DNA of 64,000 bases from Comamonas odontotermitis (GCF_020080045.1 NZ_CP083451.1:4265001-4329000); one strand, 5' to 3'. Counted from the first letter of the stretch, positions 1 to 10,103 are shown. Notes: generated by a model not told the origin, from the letters alone. A program made the numbers and translations.

Positions 1-1673
1 ATCTGGATCTGGTCGCCCGCCACGGTCCAGCTCAGCTGGGTGTGCGCTGCGGTAATCGGCAACAGTGGCTCCTCAAACACGGTAGGCAGATAAAGCGCCC
101 CATCGGCAAAGCGCACGGTCGCCTCGCCCCCTGCGGCGCTGGCGTTCAGCTGCAAGTCGAGGCCGCGCAGGCCCCAATGCGCATCCCGCGCGCCGAGCAC
201 CAGTCCGCCATGTTCGTCGCGCGCTGCGTTGGCGCGCACGGGAGCAGCAGGCATGCCAAAGTCCAGGTGCCCCACATCGGCCTTGACGCGCCAGTCCTCG
301 ATCTTGTCGGCATCCCCGCCGCGCCAGTGCGCCGAGGCTTCACGGATCAGGCCCGCAGGCCGGTTGCTCACCAACCACTGGCGTACATCGGCAGGAATGG
401 GCAACAGCCGCGCCAGCTCGGCCAGAGATGCGATATCGAGCGATTGCGCGCTGGCTTCCGTCTCACTGGGCTGCTTGCCCTGGGCATACACGTGGTTGAT
501 GCGCACACTGCCACCGGGCCACTGCTGGCCCTGGGCCGATTCCACGGCCAGCTTGTCGGTAAAGAGGCGAAAGCCGGTTGCATCGGCCTTGCCTCCCAGC
601 CGTCCGTGTACCGAGCGCAGCAGCAAAATCGGAGTTTCGTCCGCCGGCTTGCTATTTTTTTGAGAGCTACCAGCGCTTACTGGTCGTTCACCAGCCGCAG
701 CTTTTTCTTCGAAAAGCGCAAAATTGCGCCGCATGCCGACATCGCGCAATGCCACATCGGCAGTTCCATTCTTGATCTGGCCGCGTTCCACATCGATCCA
801 CAGGCGTGCAGAACCCAGCCCTTGCTGCAACCCGACCGAAGGCGGCAGGTAGGGTGCCATGGCAGCGGCATTGAGCTGCTTGGCCTCGGCGTAAAGCTGG
901 CCGCTCCAGTGTTTCCAGTTGCCATCGTGCAACGCCCAGATTGGCTGGCGCATGCGGCCGCGCAGCTCCAGCACATCGCCCCAGTCGGCAGGCGGGCGGG
1001 CGCTGATCTGCCATTCATGGCGCAGGCCGGGGTTGCGCAGCAGAATATTCACATCGCGCAGGGTGACCAGCGGCAGGCCGCGCAACTGGTCGTCCCACAC
1101 CACGCTGCCGCCTTGCAGCACCACTTCGCGCTGGCGGAACAGCCAGTCCGCCGCGCCGCTGGAGTCACTCTGCCCCGATGTCGCCACAGGAATCCCCGCC
1201 ACGTGCAGAGCGCCATCGACCGTGCGCTGCACCACCAGTTGCGGCGCAACAATGGCAATCTGCTCGGCCCGCAGTCGCAGCAGCGACGGTACCGACAGGG
1301 CAACTTTCACTTCCGGCAGTGCCAGACCGGCTGCGCCATCGGGCTGCAACAGCTGAACCCCCCGCGCCGCAATGGCGGGCACCAGGCCGTTGTCGCCATC
1401 GGCCTGCAGCGACTCGATGCGCACGGGTACGCCCAGCAGCTGCGACAGGCGAGATTCCACTTGCGGGCGAAAGTCATTGATACGCGGCACAATCCACCAG
1501 TGCAACGCCGCCACGGCCACTGCCAGGAGCAATGCCGCAACCAGCAAAAGCCTCAAAGCCCATTGCACCAGTGTGGCAAGAGGCCGGAGCAGTCGGGACG
1601 CGCGCACAGTCAATGAAGTCCAATCAGTAGGGGAAAGAAGAATTATGGCCCGCGGCAGCCTCGCAGCTTGCAT
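1..1673 (-). CDS. yhdP: YhdP family AsmA-like protein, N-terminal part (gene runs off the left edge)
   Basis: About 557 codons of an open frame that continues past base 1, so the C-terminal part (the family is usually about 1,300 residues) is missing. Residues about 35-55 form one hydrophobic segment, followed by the family hallmark HWWIVPRINDFRPQVESRL and later LPLVTLRDVNILLRN. YhdP/AsmA-like proteins are inner-membrane anchored, span the periplasm and are linked to phospholipid traffic to the outer membrane. The gene is divergent from glnE, a pairing I know from other Burkholderiales. The start is uncertain: ATG at 1673 is used, with TTG at 1613 and GTG at 1607 as alternatives; none has a good Shine-Dalgarno. 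A repeat-derived stretch (codons for PVSAGSSQKNSK, near 649-686) interrupts a linker. Confidence 0.88.
   Translation of the reverse strand, partial: MQAARLPRAIILLSPTDWTSLTVRASRLLRPLATLVQWALRLLLVAALLLAVAVAALHWWIVPRINDFRPQVESRLSQLLGVPVRIESLQADGDNGLVPAIAARGVQLLQPDGAAGLALPEVKVALSVPSLLRLRAEQIAIVAPQLVVQRTVDGALHVAGIPVATSGQSDSSGAADWLFRQREVVLQGGSVVWDDQLRGLPLVTLRDVNILLRNPGLRHEWQISARPPADWGDVLELRGRMRQPIWALHDGNWKHWSGQLYAEAKQLNAAAMAPYLPPSVGLQQGLGSARLWIDVERGQIKNGTADVALRDVGMRRNFALFEEKAAAGERPVSAGSSQKNSKPADETPILLLRSVHGRLGGKADATGFRLFTDKLAVESAQGQQWPGGSVRINHVYAQGKQPSETEASAQSLDIASLAELARLLPIPADVRQWLVSNRPAGLIREASAHWRGGDADKIEDWRVKADVGHLDFGMPAAPVRANAARDEHGGLVLGARDAHWGLRGLDLQLNASAAGGEATVRFADGALYLPTVFEEPLLPITAAHTQLSWTVAGDQIQ
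649..686. repeat. Palindromic-repeat fragment inside the yhdP coding region
   Basis: The + strand reads GCTATTTTTTTGAGAGCTAC then CAGCGCTTACTGG, resembling one arm and flank of the dispersed palindrome seen intergenically at 7851-7891. Here it is in frame within yhdP and encodes a low-complexity linker. Assignment to the family is by eye and only partial. Confidence 0.45.
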
Positions 1674-1726
1674 TTCAGATGTGAACATTTGAACAGGCGC
1701 CGCCGATCCATTCTTTGAATAGCGCT

Positions 1727-4468
1727 ATGGCACAAACGGATATCACCACCCAGCCGGCTCCCATGCAATTGCCCTCGCCGCTGGCAGCACACTCCCGCTT
1801 TTTCCAGCGCCTGCATCGCCGCTATGCCGACATGCTGGACATGCTGCCCGCCGGCGCTCCTGTGCATGCCACCATGCGCTCCACCCTGGAAGCACTGCAG
1901 GCCAAGGGCTACGACCTGGGTGCCTCGCTGCGCATCCTGCGCCAGCTGGTGATGGAGCGCCTGATCTATCTGGACTGCGATGACCACGCAACCCTCGCGG
2001 CAGTCACCCGCAGCGTCACCGAACTGGCCGAGTTGGCACTGGATGCCGCCACCGCCGCCGCCCGCGCAGAGCTGGACATCGCACACGGCGCGCCTCAGGG
2101 CGCCGATGGCCAGCCGGTGCAGTTCTGGGTGATCGGCATGGGCAAGCTGGGCGCGCGCGAGCTCAATGTCTCCAGCGACATCGACCTGATCTATGTGTAC
2201 GAACAGGACGGCGATACCGCCGGACGGCCGGACGGCCGGGGCAAGCTCAGCAACCACGAATACTTTCTGCGCGCCGTCAAGCGAATCTACCAATTGGTTG
2301 GCGACACCACCGAGCACGGTTTCGTCTTTCGCGTCGACCTGATGCTGCGCCCCAACGGCAACTCGGGCCCGGCGGCCATCTCGCTGTCGGCACTGGAAGA
2401 CTACCTGCAGACCCACGGCCGCGAATGGGAGCGCTTTGCCTGGATGAAAAGCCGCATCGTAGCGCCGCTCGCCGACATTGCCACGCCCAACGTGCAGGCA
2501 CTGCGTGGCGTGGTGCTGCCCTTTGTGTTCCGCCGCTACCTCGACTATGCCGTGTTCGACTCGCTGCGCAACCTGCACCGCCAGATCCGCGAGCATGCGT
2601 CCAAGCGCAGCGCCGGACACCCGGAGCGCGCCAATGACGTCAAGCTCTCGCGCGGCGGCATCCGCGAGATCGAGTTCATCGTGCAATTGCTGCAGGTGGT
2701 GCGCGGCGGGCAGTTCCCCGAGCTGCGCTGCCGCCCGACCTTGGAAGCCCTGGGGCGCCTTGCCCGCGCAGGCCTGATGGCCGACGCGACTGCCCAGGCC
2801 CTTGCCAATGCCTACACCTTCCTGCGCCAGGTGGAGCACCGCATCCAGTACCTGGACGACCAGCAGACCCACGTATTGCCCACGCGTGACGACGACCTGC
2901 TCTGGATGGCCAGAACCCTGGGCTACGACAACGAATGCGCCTTCCTGCACCAGCTCGATGCCCACCGCGAGCTGGTGGCCGAGGAATTCGACAAATTGCT
3001 GGGCGATACCAAGGGCTGCAGCTCCGGCCAATGCGGCGGCACCAAAGCCCCGGCAGCCCCGGAACTGGACGCCGTGCTGGCCCAGCTGCCGGGCAGCGTG
3101 CGCGAGCGCATTGAGCAGTGGCAGCGCAATCCCCGCTACGCCTACCTGAGCGACGGAGGCAAGACCCGCCTGGTGATGCTCCTGCAGCGCACCGCGCAAT
3201 GGCTGGCCCAGGGCCAGGTGAGCGAAATCGCCGCCGTGCGCCTGGCCGACTGGATGGAGCCCTTGCTGCGCCGCGAAAGCTACCTCGCCCTACTGCAGGA
3301 ACGCCCCGCTGTGCATGAGAAATTGATGCACTTGCTGGGCGCGGCCAAGTGGCCAGCCCGTTACATGCTGCAGCACCCCGGGGTGATTGATGAGCTGGCG
3401 AGCGACGCGCTGATGCACGAACGCTTCAACGCCCCCGAGTTCGAGACCGAACTGGAGCGCCGCCGCGCCGCACTGCAATCGACCGGAGAGGACGACGACG
3501 AAAACCTGCTGAATCTGCTGCGCCGCGCCCACCACGCGGAAACCTTCCGCACCCTGGCGCGCGATGTCGAAGGGCACATCACCGTCGAGCAGGTCGCCGA
3601 TGACCTGTCGGCACTGGCCGATGCGGTGCTGCGCATCACCACGCAGTGGTGCTGGCAGCGCCTGAAAAACCGGCACCGTGACGAGCCCCTGTTCGGCATC
3701 ATCGGCTACGGCAAGCTAGGCGGCAAGGAACTGGGCTACGGCAGTGATCTGGACATTGTCTTTGTGTTCGACGACGCCGACGATCGCGCCCCCGAGGTGT
3801 ATTCGGCCTTCGTGCGCAAGCTCATCAGCTGGTTGACCGTCAAGACCGGCGAGGGCGACCTGTTCGAGATCGACACCGCCCTGCGCCCCAACGGCAATTC
3901 GGGCCTGCTGGTCACCAGCTTTGATTCCTACGCCAACTACCAGCAGCAGCGCGGCAGCAATACCGCCTGGACCTGGGAGCACCAGGCCATGACGCGAGCG
4001 CGCTTTGTTTTGGGCAGCGACGCCCTGGGCGCACGCTTTGATGCCGTGCGCGAAGCCGTCATCACCGCGCCGCGTGATGGCCAGGCGCTGCGTGACGAAA
4101 TTGTCACCATGCGTGAACGCGTGCGCGGCGCCCACACCGTACCCGCAGGCCTCTTCGATGTGAAACACAGCGTGGGTGGCATGATGGACGTGGAGTTTGC
4201 CGTGCAATACCTGGTGCTGCTCCACGCTGGCGCGCACCGCGAACTGATTCCCAACCTGGGCAATATTGCGCTGGTACAACGCGCCGAAGCCGCCGGTCTG
4301 GTGCCTGCCAGCGTCGGTCAGGCAGCCGCCAATGCCTATCGCGCGCTGCGCCGTGTGCAGCACGTGGCACGGCTGAACGAAACCCCGACGCAGGTGCCGC
4401 TGGGTGAATTGCAGCCAGAGCAGCAAGCCGTTCTGGCGCTGTGGCAAGCCGTATTCAACCCGGGCTAA
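1727..4468 (+). CDS. glnE: Bifunctional glutamine synthetase adenylyltransferase / adenylyl-removing enzyme
   Basis: About 913 residues (E. coli GlnE 946). GlnE adds AMP to, and phosphorolytically removes it from, a tyrosine of glutamine synthetase, controlled by PII proteins, so it sets nitrogen assimilation. The two nucleotidyltransferase-like halves are both visible: GMGKLGARELNVSSDIDL near residues 136-153 (deadenylylation half) and GYGKLGGKELGYGSDLDIVF near 660-679 (adenylylation half), each with the G-G/S-D-x-D metal-binding pattern intact. The start is taken at ATG 1727; an in-frame TTG at 1715 would add four residues. The gene is divergent from yhdP with only about 50 bases between starts, so the promoters must overlap. 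Confidence 0.97.
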   Translation: MAQTDITTQPAPMQLPSPLAAHSRFFQRLHRRYADMLDMLPAGAPVHATMRSTLEALQAKGYDLGASLRILRQLVMERLIYLDCDDHATLAAVTRSVTELAELALDAATAAARAELDIAHGAPQGADGQPVQFWVIGMGKLGARELNVSSDIDLIYVYEQDGDTAGRPDGRGKLSNHEYFLRAVKRIYQLVGDTTEHGFVFRVDLMLRPNGNSGPAAISLSALEDYLQTHGREWERFAWMKSRIVAPLADIATPNVQALRGVVLPFVFRRYLDYAVFDSLRNLHRQIREHASKRSAGHPERANDVKLSRGGIREIEFIVQLLQVVRGGQFPELRCRPTLEALGRLARAGLMADATAQALANAYTFLRQVEHRIQYLDDQQTHVLPTRDDDLLWMARTLGYDNECAFLHQLDAHRELVAEEFDKLLGDTKGCSSGQCGGTKAPAAPELDAVLAQLPGSVRERIEQWQRNPRYAYLSDGGKTRLVMLLQRTAQWLAQGQVSEIAAVRLADWMEPLLRRESYLALLQERPAVHEKLMHLLGAAKWPARYMLQHPGVIDELASDALMHERFNAPEFETELERRRAALQSTGEDDDENLLNLLRRAHHAETFRTLARDVEGHITVEQVADDLSALADAVLRITTQWCWQRLKNRHRDEPLFGIIGYGKLGGKELGYGSDLDIVFVFDDADDRAPEVYSAFVRKLISWLTVKTGEGDLFEIDTALRPNGNSGLLVTSFDSYANYQQQRGSNTAWTWEHQAMTRARFVLGSDALGARFDAVREAVITAPRDGQALRDEIVTMRERVRGAHTVPAGLFDVKHSVGGMMDVEFAVQYLVLLHAGAHRELIPNLGNIALVQRAEAAGLVPASVGQAAANAYRALRRVQHVARLNETPTQVPLGELQPEQQAVLALWQAVFNPG

Positions 4469-4557
4469 ATACCCCACACCCACCGCATTGCGACAAGGGT
4501 TTATACTTGGTTCCGACATCGGCGTGGGCGATCACTTGCACGCAAAGACCCGTCCGT

Positions 4558-4587
4558 TTGCACTAGTATTAATATTTACCCTATACT
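4558..4587 (+). promoter_or_regulatory. Strong sigma-70-like promoter for an intergenic transcript
   Basis: TTGCAC (4558-4563) and TATACT (4582-4587) are separated by 18 bp in an AT-rich stretch after glnE. No protein gene follows on this strand for more than 1 kb, but a terminator does (4851-4882), so the promoter probably serves a non-coding transcript of at most about 290 nt. Confidence 0.55.
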
Positions 4588-4743
4588 GAAACGCGATAGA
4601 AAATTACATTCAAAAACAATTAATTTGTTTATTTACAATACATTTTCTCCGGTGCTCTGGAACTTCGGGATTTGAGCCATACTCTATGAACAAGAGTTCA
4701 GCAGAGTGGCTTGCCCAAGCTGCAGAATCCCAGCCAGTTTAGT

Positions 4744-4882
4744 GTTGCGAAGTCTTTCAGGCCGTATGCGGTATGACTGCAAACCTGAGGTGCTTCTCCT
4801 CCCTCCCTCTCTATCATTCACTTCGGGACGCTTCGCAACTTTTTTCTTCCAAGGCCCAGTCTACGGACTGGGCCTTTTCTTT
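4744..4882 (+). ncRNA. Candidate structured small RNA between glnE and the GST gene
   Basis: GTTGCGAAG at 4744-4752 pairs perfectly with CTTCGCAAC at 4831-4839, closing a loop of about 78 nt with an internal CAGG/CCTG stem and a C-rich unpaired run (CTCCTCCCTCCCTCT). A canonical intrinsic terminator follows immediately (4851-4882) on the same strand. A promoter match lies upstream at 4558-4587, so the primary transcript may be longer. I see no convincing reading frame here. It does not match my recollection of 6S RNA, which is longer with a different layout. The class is unknown. Confidence 0.5.
4851..4882 (+). terminator. Intrinsic terminator of the intergenic transcript
   Basis: AAGGCCCAGTC, loop TACG, GACTGGGCCTT, followed by TTCTTT. 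The 11-bp stem is perfect. On the other strand the hairpin is not followed by a T run, so it acts on + strand transcripts, where there is no protein gene. Confidence 0.85.
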
Positions 4883-4957
4883 GGTGCGGATGGCTTTGGC
4901 GCGAGGAAGCTGTCGGCAGCGGTGCGCAGAAGGAGGGGGTCTGCCCCGTATCAGATA

Positions 4958-5581
4958 TCAGACCTGGGGTTGGGTAGCTGCAAAGCTGGGCCGCGCTTCC
5001 AGGCGCTCCAGCAATTGCGCCAGATTCGGATACTTGCCCTGCCAGTCCAGCTCCGGAAAGCGGAACAACAGCCACGCCAATGCGCATCCCACGGCAATGT
5101 CGGCCAGGCTCAGGTGGATGCCGTTGCCGGCAAAATAGCTTTTCTTGCCCAGGCCCAGACTCATGGCATCGAGCCCAGACCAGACCTTGCCCCATTGGCG
5201 ATCAATCCATTCCTGGCTGCGCTGCTCAGGCGAGCGCCCGGCAAAAATGTTCTCGAGTCGCACCAGAACGGCCGCATCCAGCACGCCGTCGGCAATCGCT
5301 TCCCATGTGCGCACCTCAGCGCGCTCCCGGCCCACGCCAGGAATCAATTTGCCCACAGGCGACAGCGTATCGAGATACTCGACAATCACGCGCGAATCCA
5401 CCAACGCCGCGCCATCGTCCAATACCAGGCAAGGCACCTTGCCCAGTGGGTTGGCAGCAGTGATGGCCACCCTGTCCTGCCACACATCCAGCAACTCCAA
5501 CCGGTAGTCGAGCTTTTTCTCCGCCAGCACCACGCGGACCTTGCGTACGTAAGGGCTGGCGAGGCTTCCTAACAATTTCAT
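4958..5581 (-). CDS. Glutathione S-transferase family protein
   Basis: 207 residues, the usual GST length. The N-terminal thioredoxin-like half begins MKLLGSLASPYVRKVRVVLA, where the serine of the SPYVRKV stretch is the likely glutathione-activating residue, and carries the NPLGKVPCLVLDDG and VDSRVIVEYLD motifs that bind glutathione. The C-terminal helical half has the conserved LSLADIAVGCALAW segment. The substrate cannot be inferred. The ATG at 5581 is chosen because homologous proteins start right at the first beta strand; upstream in-frame codons do not look coding. It is divergent from purB. Confidence 0.92.
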   Translation of the reverse strand: MKLLGSLASPYVRKVRVVLAEKKLDYRLELLDVWQDRVAITAANPLGKVPCLVLDDGAALVDSRVIVEYLDTLSPVGKLIPGVGRERAEVRTWEAIADGVLDAAVLVRLENIFAGRSPEQRSQEWIDRQWGKVWSGLDAMSLGLGKKSYFAGNGIHLSLADIAVGCALAWLLFRFPELDWQGKYPNLAQLLERLEARPSFAATQPQV

Positions 5582-5729
5582 AGCATTTAAGGTAATGGAT
5601 TTGCGTAATCGTGGGAGCAAGGGTGGGCTGCACGGACCTTGCTGTAGGTCAACGTGCGCGGCACTGGTGTGGATTGTACCGAGCCAAATCCAGACTGCCG
5701 CCGCGGCAAAAGTGCAACTCCTACAATAG

Positions 5730-7115
<1,386 letters not shown>

Positions 7116-7122
7116 CCCTGTC

Positions 7123-7147
7123 ACCGGGCATTCCGCCCGGTTTTTTA
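7123..7147 (+). terminator. Intrinsic terminator after purB
   Basis: ACCGGGC, loop ATTCC, GCCCGGT, then TTTTTT, beginning 8 bases after the purB stop codon. Confidence 0.9.
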
Positions 7148-7149
7148 AT

Positions 7150-7198
7150 AAAAGTAGCTGCTGGTGCGTACCCCAAAAGCGCAAGCAGCTATTATTTT
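7150..7198. repeat. Dispersed palindromic repeat, imperfect copy
   Basis: Arms TAGCTGCT (7155-7162) and AGCAGCTA (7184-7191) enclose inner GTGCG/AAGCGC bases. Same family as the perfect copy at 7851-7891. It lies between the purB terminator and yaeQ. Confidence 0.75.
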
Positions 7199-7214
7199 TG
7201 AAGCATTACCCGCC

Positions 7215-7775
7215 ATGGCGCTCAAATCTACGGTCTACAAGGCCAACCTGTCGATTGCAGACATCGACCACAACTACTACGCCGACCACAACCTGACCCT
7301 GGCACGCCACCCCAGCGAAACCGACGAGCGCATGATGGTGCGCCTGGTGGCCATGGCGCTCAATGCCCACCAACTGCAGGATTTGTGCAATGGCGATGGC
7401 ACCCTGGGTTTTGGCGCAGGCCTGTCCGACCCCGATGACCCGGATGTCCACCTGACCGATTTCACCGGCGCCAAGCGCGTATGGATCGAAGTGGGCCAGC
7501 CCGAGGAGAAGCCCATCACCAAGGCCTGCAACAAGTCGGACCACATGCTGGTGTACTGTTTTCACCACGCCGCCGAAGTATGGTGGAAAGGCCTGGAAGG
7601 CAAACTGGCGCGCCAGGAGAAGCTCGAAGTCTTCCGCCTGCCCTCCGATGTGTCGCAGGAGTTGGCCAGGCTCGCCGAGCGCAGCATGCAGCTGCAGGCA
7701 ACCATTCAGGAAGGGCAGCTGACGCTCTCCAGCAACCTTGGCACCGTGTTCGTGGAGCCGATTCGCTGGAAATAA
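7215..7775 (+). CDS. yaeQ: YaeQ family protein
   Basis: 186 residues. The sequence runs MALKSTVYKANLSIADIDHN, then DHNLTLARHPSETDERMMVRL, the VWIEVGQPEEKPITKAC motif and a C-terminal PIRWK, all typical of YaeQ. The fold belongs to the PD-(D/E)XK nuclease-like superfamily; the biological role is not settled, although E. coli YaeQ was first noted as a suppressor of RfaH loss. ATG 7215 is chosen since the family starts MALKSTVYKA; the longer upstream frame runs through repeat sequence and is not credible. Confidence 0.93.
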   Translation: MALKSTVYKANLSIADIDHNYYADHNLTLARHPSETDERMMVRLVAMALNAHQLQDLCNGDGTLGFGAGLSDPDDPDVHLTDFTGAKRVWIEVGQPEEKPITKACNKSDHMLVYCFHHAAEVWWKGLEGKLARQEKLEVFRLPSDVSQELARLAERSMQLQATIQEGQLTLSSNLGTVFVEPIRWK

Positions 7776-7850
7776 GCCATCCGCTGCTGCAAAAAGCCCC
7801 TATCGACTGGTTGAGGCAGCGCCACATACGCCGCTGAATACCATGAAAAC

Positions 7851-7891
7851 AATAGCTGCTGGCGCTTATGCATCAAGCGCCAGCAGCTATT
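7851..7891. repeat. Dispersed palindromic repeat, perfect copy
   Basis: AATAGCTGCTGGCGCTT (7851-7867) and AAGCGCCAGCAGCTATT (7875-7891) are exact 17-bp inverted arms around a 7-base loop. It lies between the converging yaeQ and DUF3717-DUF1289 genes, touching the end of the latter, and could act as a two-way terminator. This is the best copy in the window and serves as reference for the others. Confidence 0.9.
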
Positions 7892-7892
7892 T

Positions 7893-8321
7893 TCATTCAA
7901 CAAGCTTGACGGGTGCCACACCCAGAGCACGCTCGGCATAGCGGTTGAAACGCCACGCCGAGCCATCGGCCGTGATGCGCTGCCACACGGCGCGCTTTTG
8001 CACGGGCGAGTACGACAGCCAGTGCTGAACCTCCTCGAAGCTACGCCCGCAGCCTTTGCAGAAGCCGTCACCCTGGCTGGTGGAGCAGATCGCGATGCAG
8101 GGCGTATCCGGCGTGGTGTCATACCAGGCAAGCCAGGCAAACATCGCCTCGCCATCCAGCGCGCCGGCGTCTATCTCGGAAACGCGCCTAAACACCATCT
8201 GCGCATACACCTCGGCCAGGGCGCACACTTCGGGTGCCAGTGCCAACCCCGGGCCGCTGGGCACCCGCAGGCGCCAGTGGTTGATCGCGGCCTCGATGTC
8301 GGTAATATAAATACGCTCCAT
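7893..8321 (-). CDS. DUF3717-DUF1289 domain protein
   Basis: 142 residues joining two small domains. Residues 1-60 (IYITDIEAAINHWRLRVPSG ... ALAPEVCALAEVYAQMVF) match the DUF3717 pattern. Residues 80-120 (TPCIAICSTSQGDGFCKGCG RSFEEVQHW) are DUF1289, whose four cysteines (PCIxIC and CxGCGR) suggest a bound metal or cluster. No function is established for either. The ATG at 8321 fits the beginning of the DUF3717 domain; further in-frame ATG codons lie just upstream. The stop codon abuts the palindromic repeat at 7851-7891. Confidence 0.85.
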   Translation of the reverse strand: MERIYITDIEAAINHWRLRVPSGPGLALAPEVCALAEVYAQMVFRRVSEIDAGALDGEAMFAWLAWYDTTPDTPCIAICSTSQGDGFCKGCGRSFEEVQHWLSYSPVQKRAVWQRITADGSAWRFNRYAERALGVAPVKLVE

Positions 8322-8479
8322 AACCCTGGCGATCATAGACCGCAGCATCTGCCCGTCGGGTGAGCCCATGACAATTGCCCTGCGCGCCTTGGGTTTGAAA
8401 AGACCGGACCCCGGGCAATACTCCGACGCCGCGCCGGGGCTTTTCACCCATTGTTCCCTGGCATGTGTTTCAATACCGG

Positions 8480-8620
8480 CTGACGAAGGGGAGTAGCTCC
8501 CGTCCAAGCGCTGCCTGCGGCAGGTGTGGGGACAGATAATGCGTCGTCAATACGAAGCCTCAACAGCTTCCGGCGCGTTAGGTTCATGGCGACATGATCT
8601 GAGCAAGACCTTTGAAAACC
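8480..8620 (+). promoter_or_regulatory. yybP-ykoY (manganese) riboswitch upstream of terC
   Basis: Two hallmark conserved segments of this riboswitch are present on the + strand in the right order: AAGGGGAGTAGCTCCCGTCC at about 8486-8505 and GACATGATCTGAGCAAGACC at about 8591-8610, with variable hairpins between them. The element lies about 145 bases before the TerC-family start at 8767. This RNA class binds Mn2+ and commonly controls TerC/YkoY and MntP-type exporters, so the gene is probably switched on by manganese. The exact borders of the aptamer and expression platform were not resolved. Confidence 0.9.
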
Positions 8621-8766
8621 ATGGTGCCGCACCACAGGTTTTTCGAAGCCACTGCCCCTGCCTGCGCGCTCGCCGCAGCGGAACACGTCGCCTCTTCAAA
8701 CCTGTAACGACACCCCATCGCTGGCGGTTTTCCAAAACCGACCGGTTTCTCAAAATAGGTGCTTAC

Positions 8767-9534
8767 ATGGATTTGGATTTTCTCACGCACACACCCTTCT
8801 GGATCGCCCTCGGCCAGATCATCATCATCGACATCCTGCTCGGTGGCGACAACGCCGTCGTGATTGCGCTGGCCTGCCGCAAACTGCCTCCCGAACAACG
8901 CCGAAAAGGCATCATCTACGGCACCGCCGGTGCCATTGTGCTGCGCGTCATCCTGATCGCCTTTGCCATGGTGCTGCTGGCGTTGCCTTTCCTCAAGGTC
9001 GTGGGTGCCATCCTCCTCGTGTGGATCGGTATCAAGCTGGTGGCTCCCGATGAAGAGAGCCATGACAACATCCAGGGCAGCGACAAGTTGCTGGCGGCCA
9101 TCAAAACCATCATCGTGGCCGACCTGGTCATGTCGGTGGACAACGTGATCGCCATTGCCGGCGCCGCACAAAGCTCCGGCGAGCACCAGATGCTGCTCAT
9201 CATCCTGGGCCTGCTCATCTCGATCCCGATCATCGTCTGGGGCTCGCAACTGGTCATCAAGCTGATGGAACGCTATCCTGTCATCATCGTGGCTGGCGGC
9301 ATGCTGCTGGGCTGGATTGCAGGTGGCATGCTCGTGACCGACCCCGTGTTCGTCAACACCGAGAAATGGACCTGGATGCCCAAGCTGGGCACGACCGACG
9401 AAAAGGGCATGGCGGTGATCTCCACCTCGCTGTACTGGGTAGCCCATGTAGGCGGCGCACTGCTGGTGCTGGCACTGGGCAAGTGGATCGCCAGCAAAAA
9501 GACTGCGGAACTCTCGGCAGAAAAGTCCCACTAA
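8767..9534 (+). CDS. TerC family integral membrane protein, riboswitch controlled (probable Mn2+ exporter)
   Basis: 255 residues with about seven membrane segments. The two internal repeats each carry the signature acidic motif: LLGGDNAVVIALACRKLP near residue 23 and ADLVMSVDNVIAIAGAA near 120, where the D-N pairs in membrane helices are thought to bind metal. TerC-family (YjbE/Alx type) proteins export manganese or load it on extracytoplasmic enzymes. ATG 8767 is supported by the start of the first helix. The upstream Mn2+ riboswitch gives strong context. A second paralogue lies at 15509-16192 without such an RNA. Confidence 0.93.
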   Translation: MDLDFLTHTPFWIALGQIIIIDILLGGDNAVVIALACRKLPPEQRRKGIIYGTAGAIVLRVILIAFAMVLLALPFLKVVGAILLVWIGIKLVAPDEESHDNIQGSDKLLAAIKTIIVADLVMSVDNVIAIAGAAQSSGEHQMLLIILGLLISIPIIVWGSQLVIKLMERYPVIIVAGGMLLGWIAGGMLVTDPVFVNTEKWTWMPKLGTTDEKGMAVISTSLYWVAHVGGALLVLALGKWIASKKTAELSAEKSH

Positions 9535-9608
9535 GCGGATACAGCCACATTTTCCTTCAACCACCGGGCGGCGCCCAAAGCGCCCCCCGGCCCACCTAGG
9601 CCACTTGG

Positions 9609-10043
9609 ATGAACGTAAAAATAGTCTTTGTAGATGACGCCGCTTTCGCCCTGCAACGCTTGACGGAGCGAGCAGCCAGCTGCGAAGAGCACTGGGTGTT
9701 GGTGGCTTGCGCCCCCAAGATCACCCGCCGCGCCAGCCGCTGGGGCAACCGCAGCACGCTGGACAAATGGCGCAACAAGTGGGCCAAGAACCTGTTTGAA
9801 GGCCTGATCCCGCAAAGCCCTCTGCTGCAGAGCGCACGAGTGTCCACCCATATCTCCGAGGTGAGCGTTCAGCAGATGACTGCCCAGCTGCATGCCGAAT
9901 ACCCGGAAGCTGAAGTGCTGGACTGGCGCCGCCCCAAGGCCATCTCGGAGCCGCCTTCGGCCGATTTCGTGCCCCACCGCGCCAAGCTGGCAGGGTCGCT
10001 GCTCAGCGTACTGGGCGTCTGCTTTACCTTGGCTCTGGATTGA
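9609..10043 (+). CDS. Conserved hypothetical protein
   Basis: 144 residues starting MNVKIVFVDDAAFALQRL. The first 110 residues look like a compact alpha/beta domain (VKIVFVDD strand, basic helix with KITRRASRWGNRSTLDKWRNKW). A weakly hydrophobic segment (LAGSLLSVLGVCFTLALD) ends the protein and could be a C-terminal membrane anchor. I do not recognise a family. Codon use fits the surrounding genome and a strong terminator follows, so it is probably real. It lies 74 bases after terC and may be cotranscribed with it. Confidence 0.7.
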   Translation: MNVKIVFVDDAAFALQRLTERAASCEEHWVLVACAPKITRRASRWGNRSTLDKWRNKWAKNLFEGLIPQSPLLQSARVSTHISEVSVQQMTAQLHAEYPEAEVLDWRRPKAISEPPSADFVPHRAKLAGSLLSVLGVCFTLALD

Positions 10044-10081
10044 TCAAATCACCAGCCCGTCCTCACCGGGCCTCTCCCATC

Positions 10082-10103
10082 AAGCACCTTCGGGTGCTTT
10101 TTT
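10082..10103 (+). terminator. Intrinsic terminator
   Basis: AAGCACC, loop TTCG, GGTGCTT, then TTTT. It closes the terC / hypothetical unit 39 bases after the stop at 10043. Confidence 0.92.

Noticed and set aside
1643..3199. Long minus-strand frame opposite glnE, and a long + strand frame at 42-1616 opposite yhdP
   Set aside because: Both mirror real genes in high-GC DNA and show no recognisable motif; GlnE and YhdP signatures are on the other strands.
4744..4882. 6S RNA
   Set aside because: The closing stem and loop size do not fit the long two-stem, central-bubble shape of 6S RNA, so only an unnamed small RNA is proposed.
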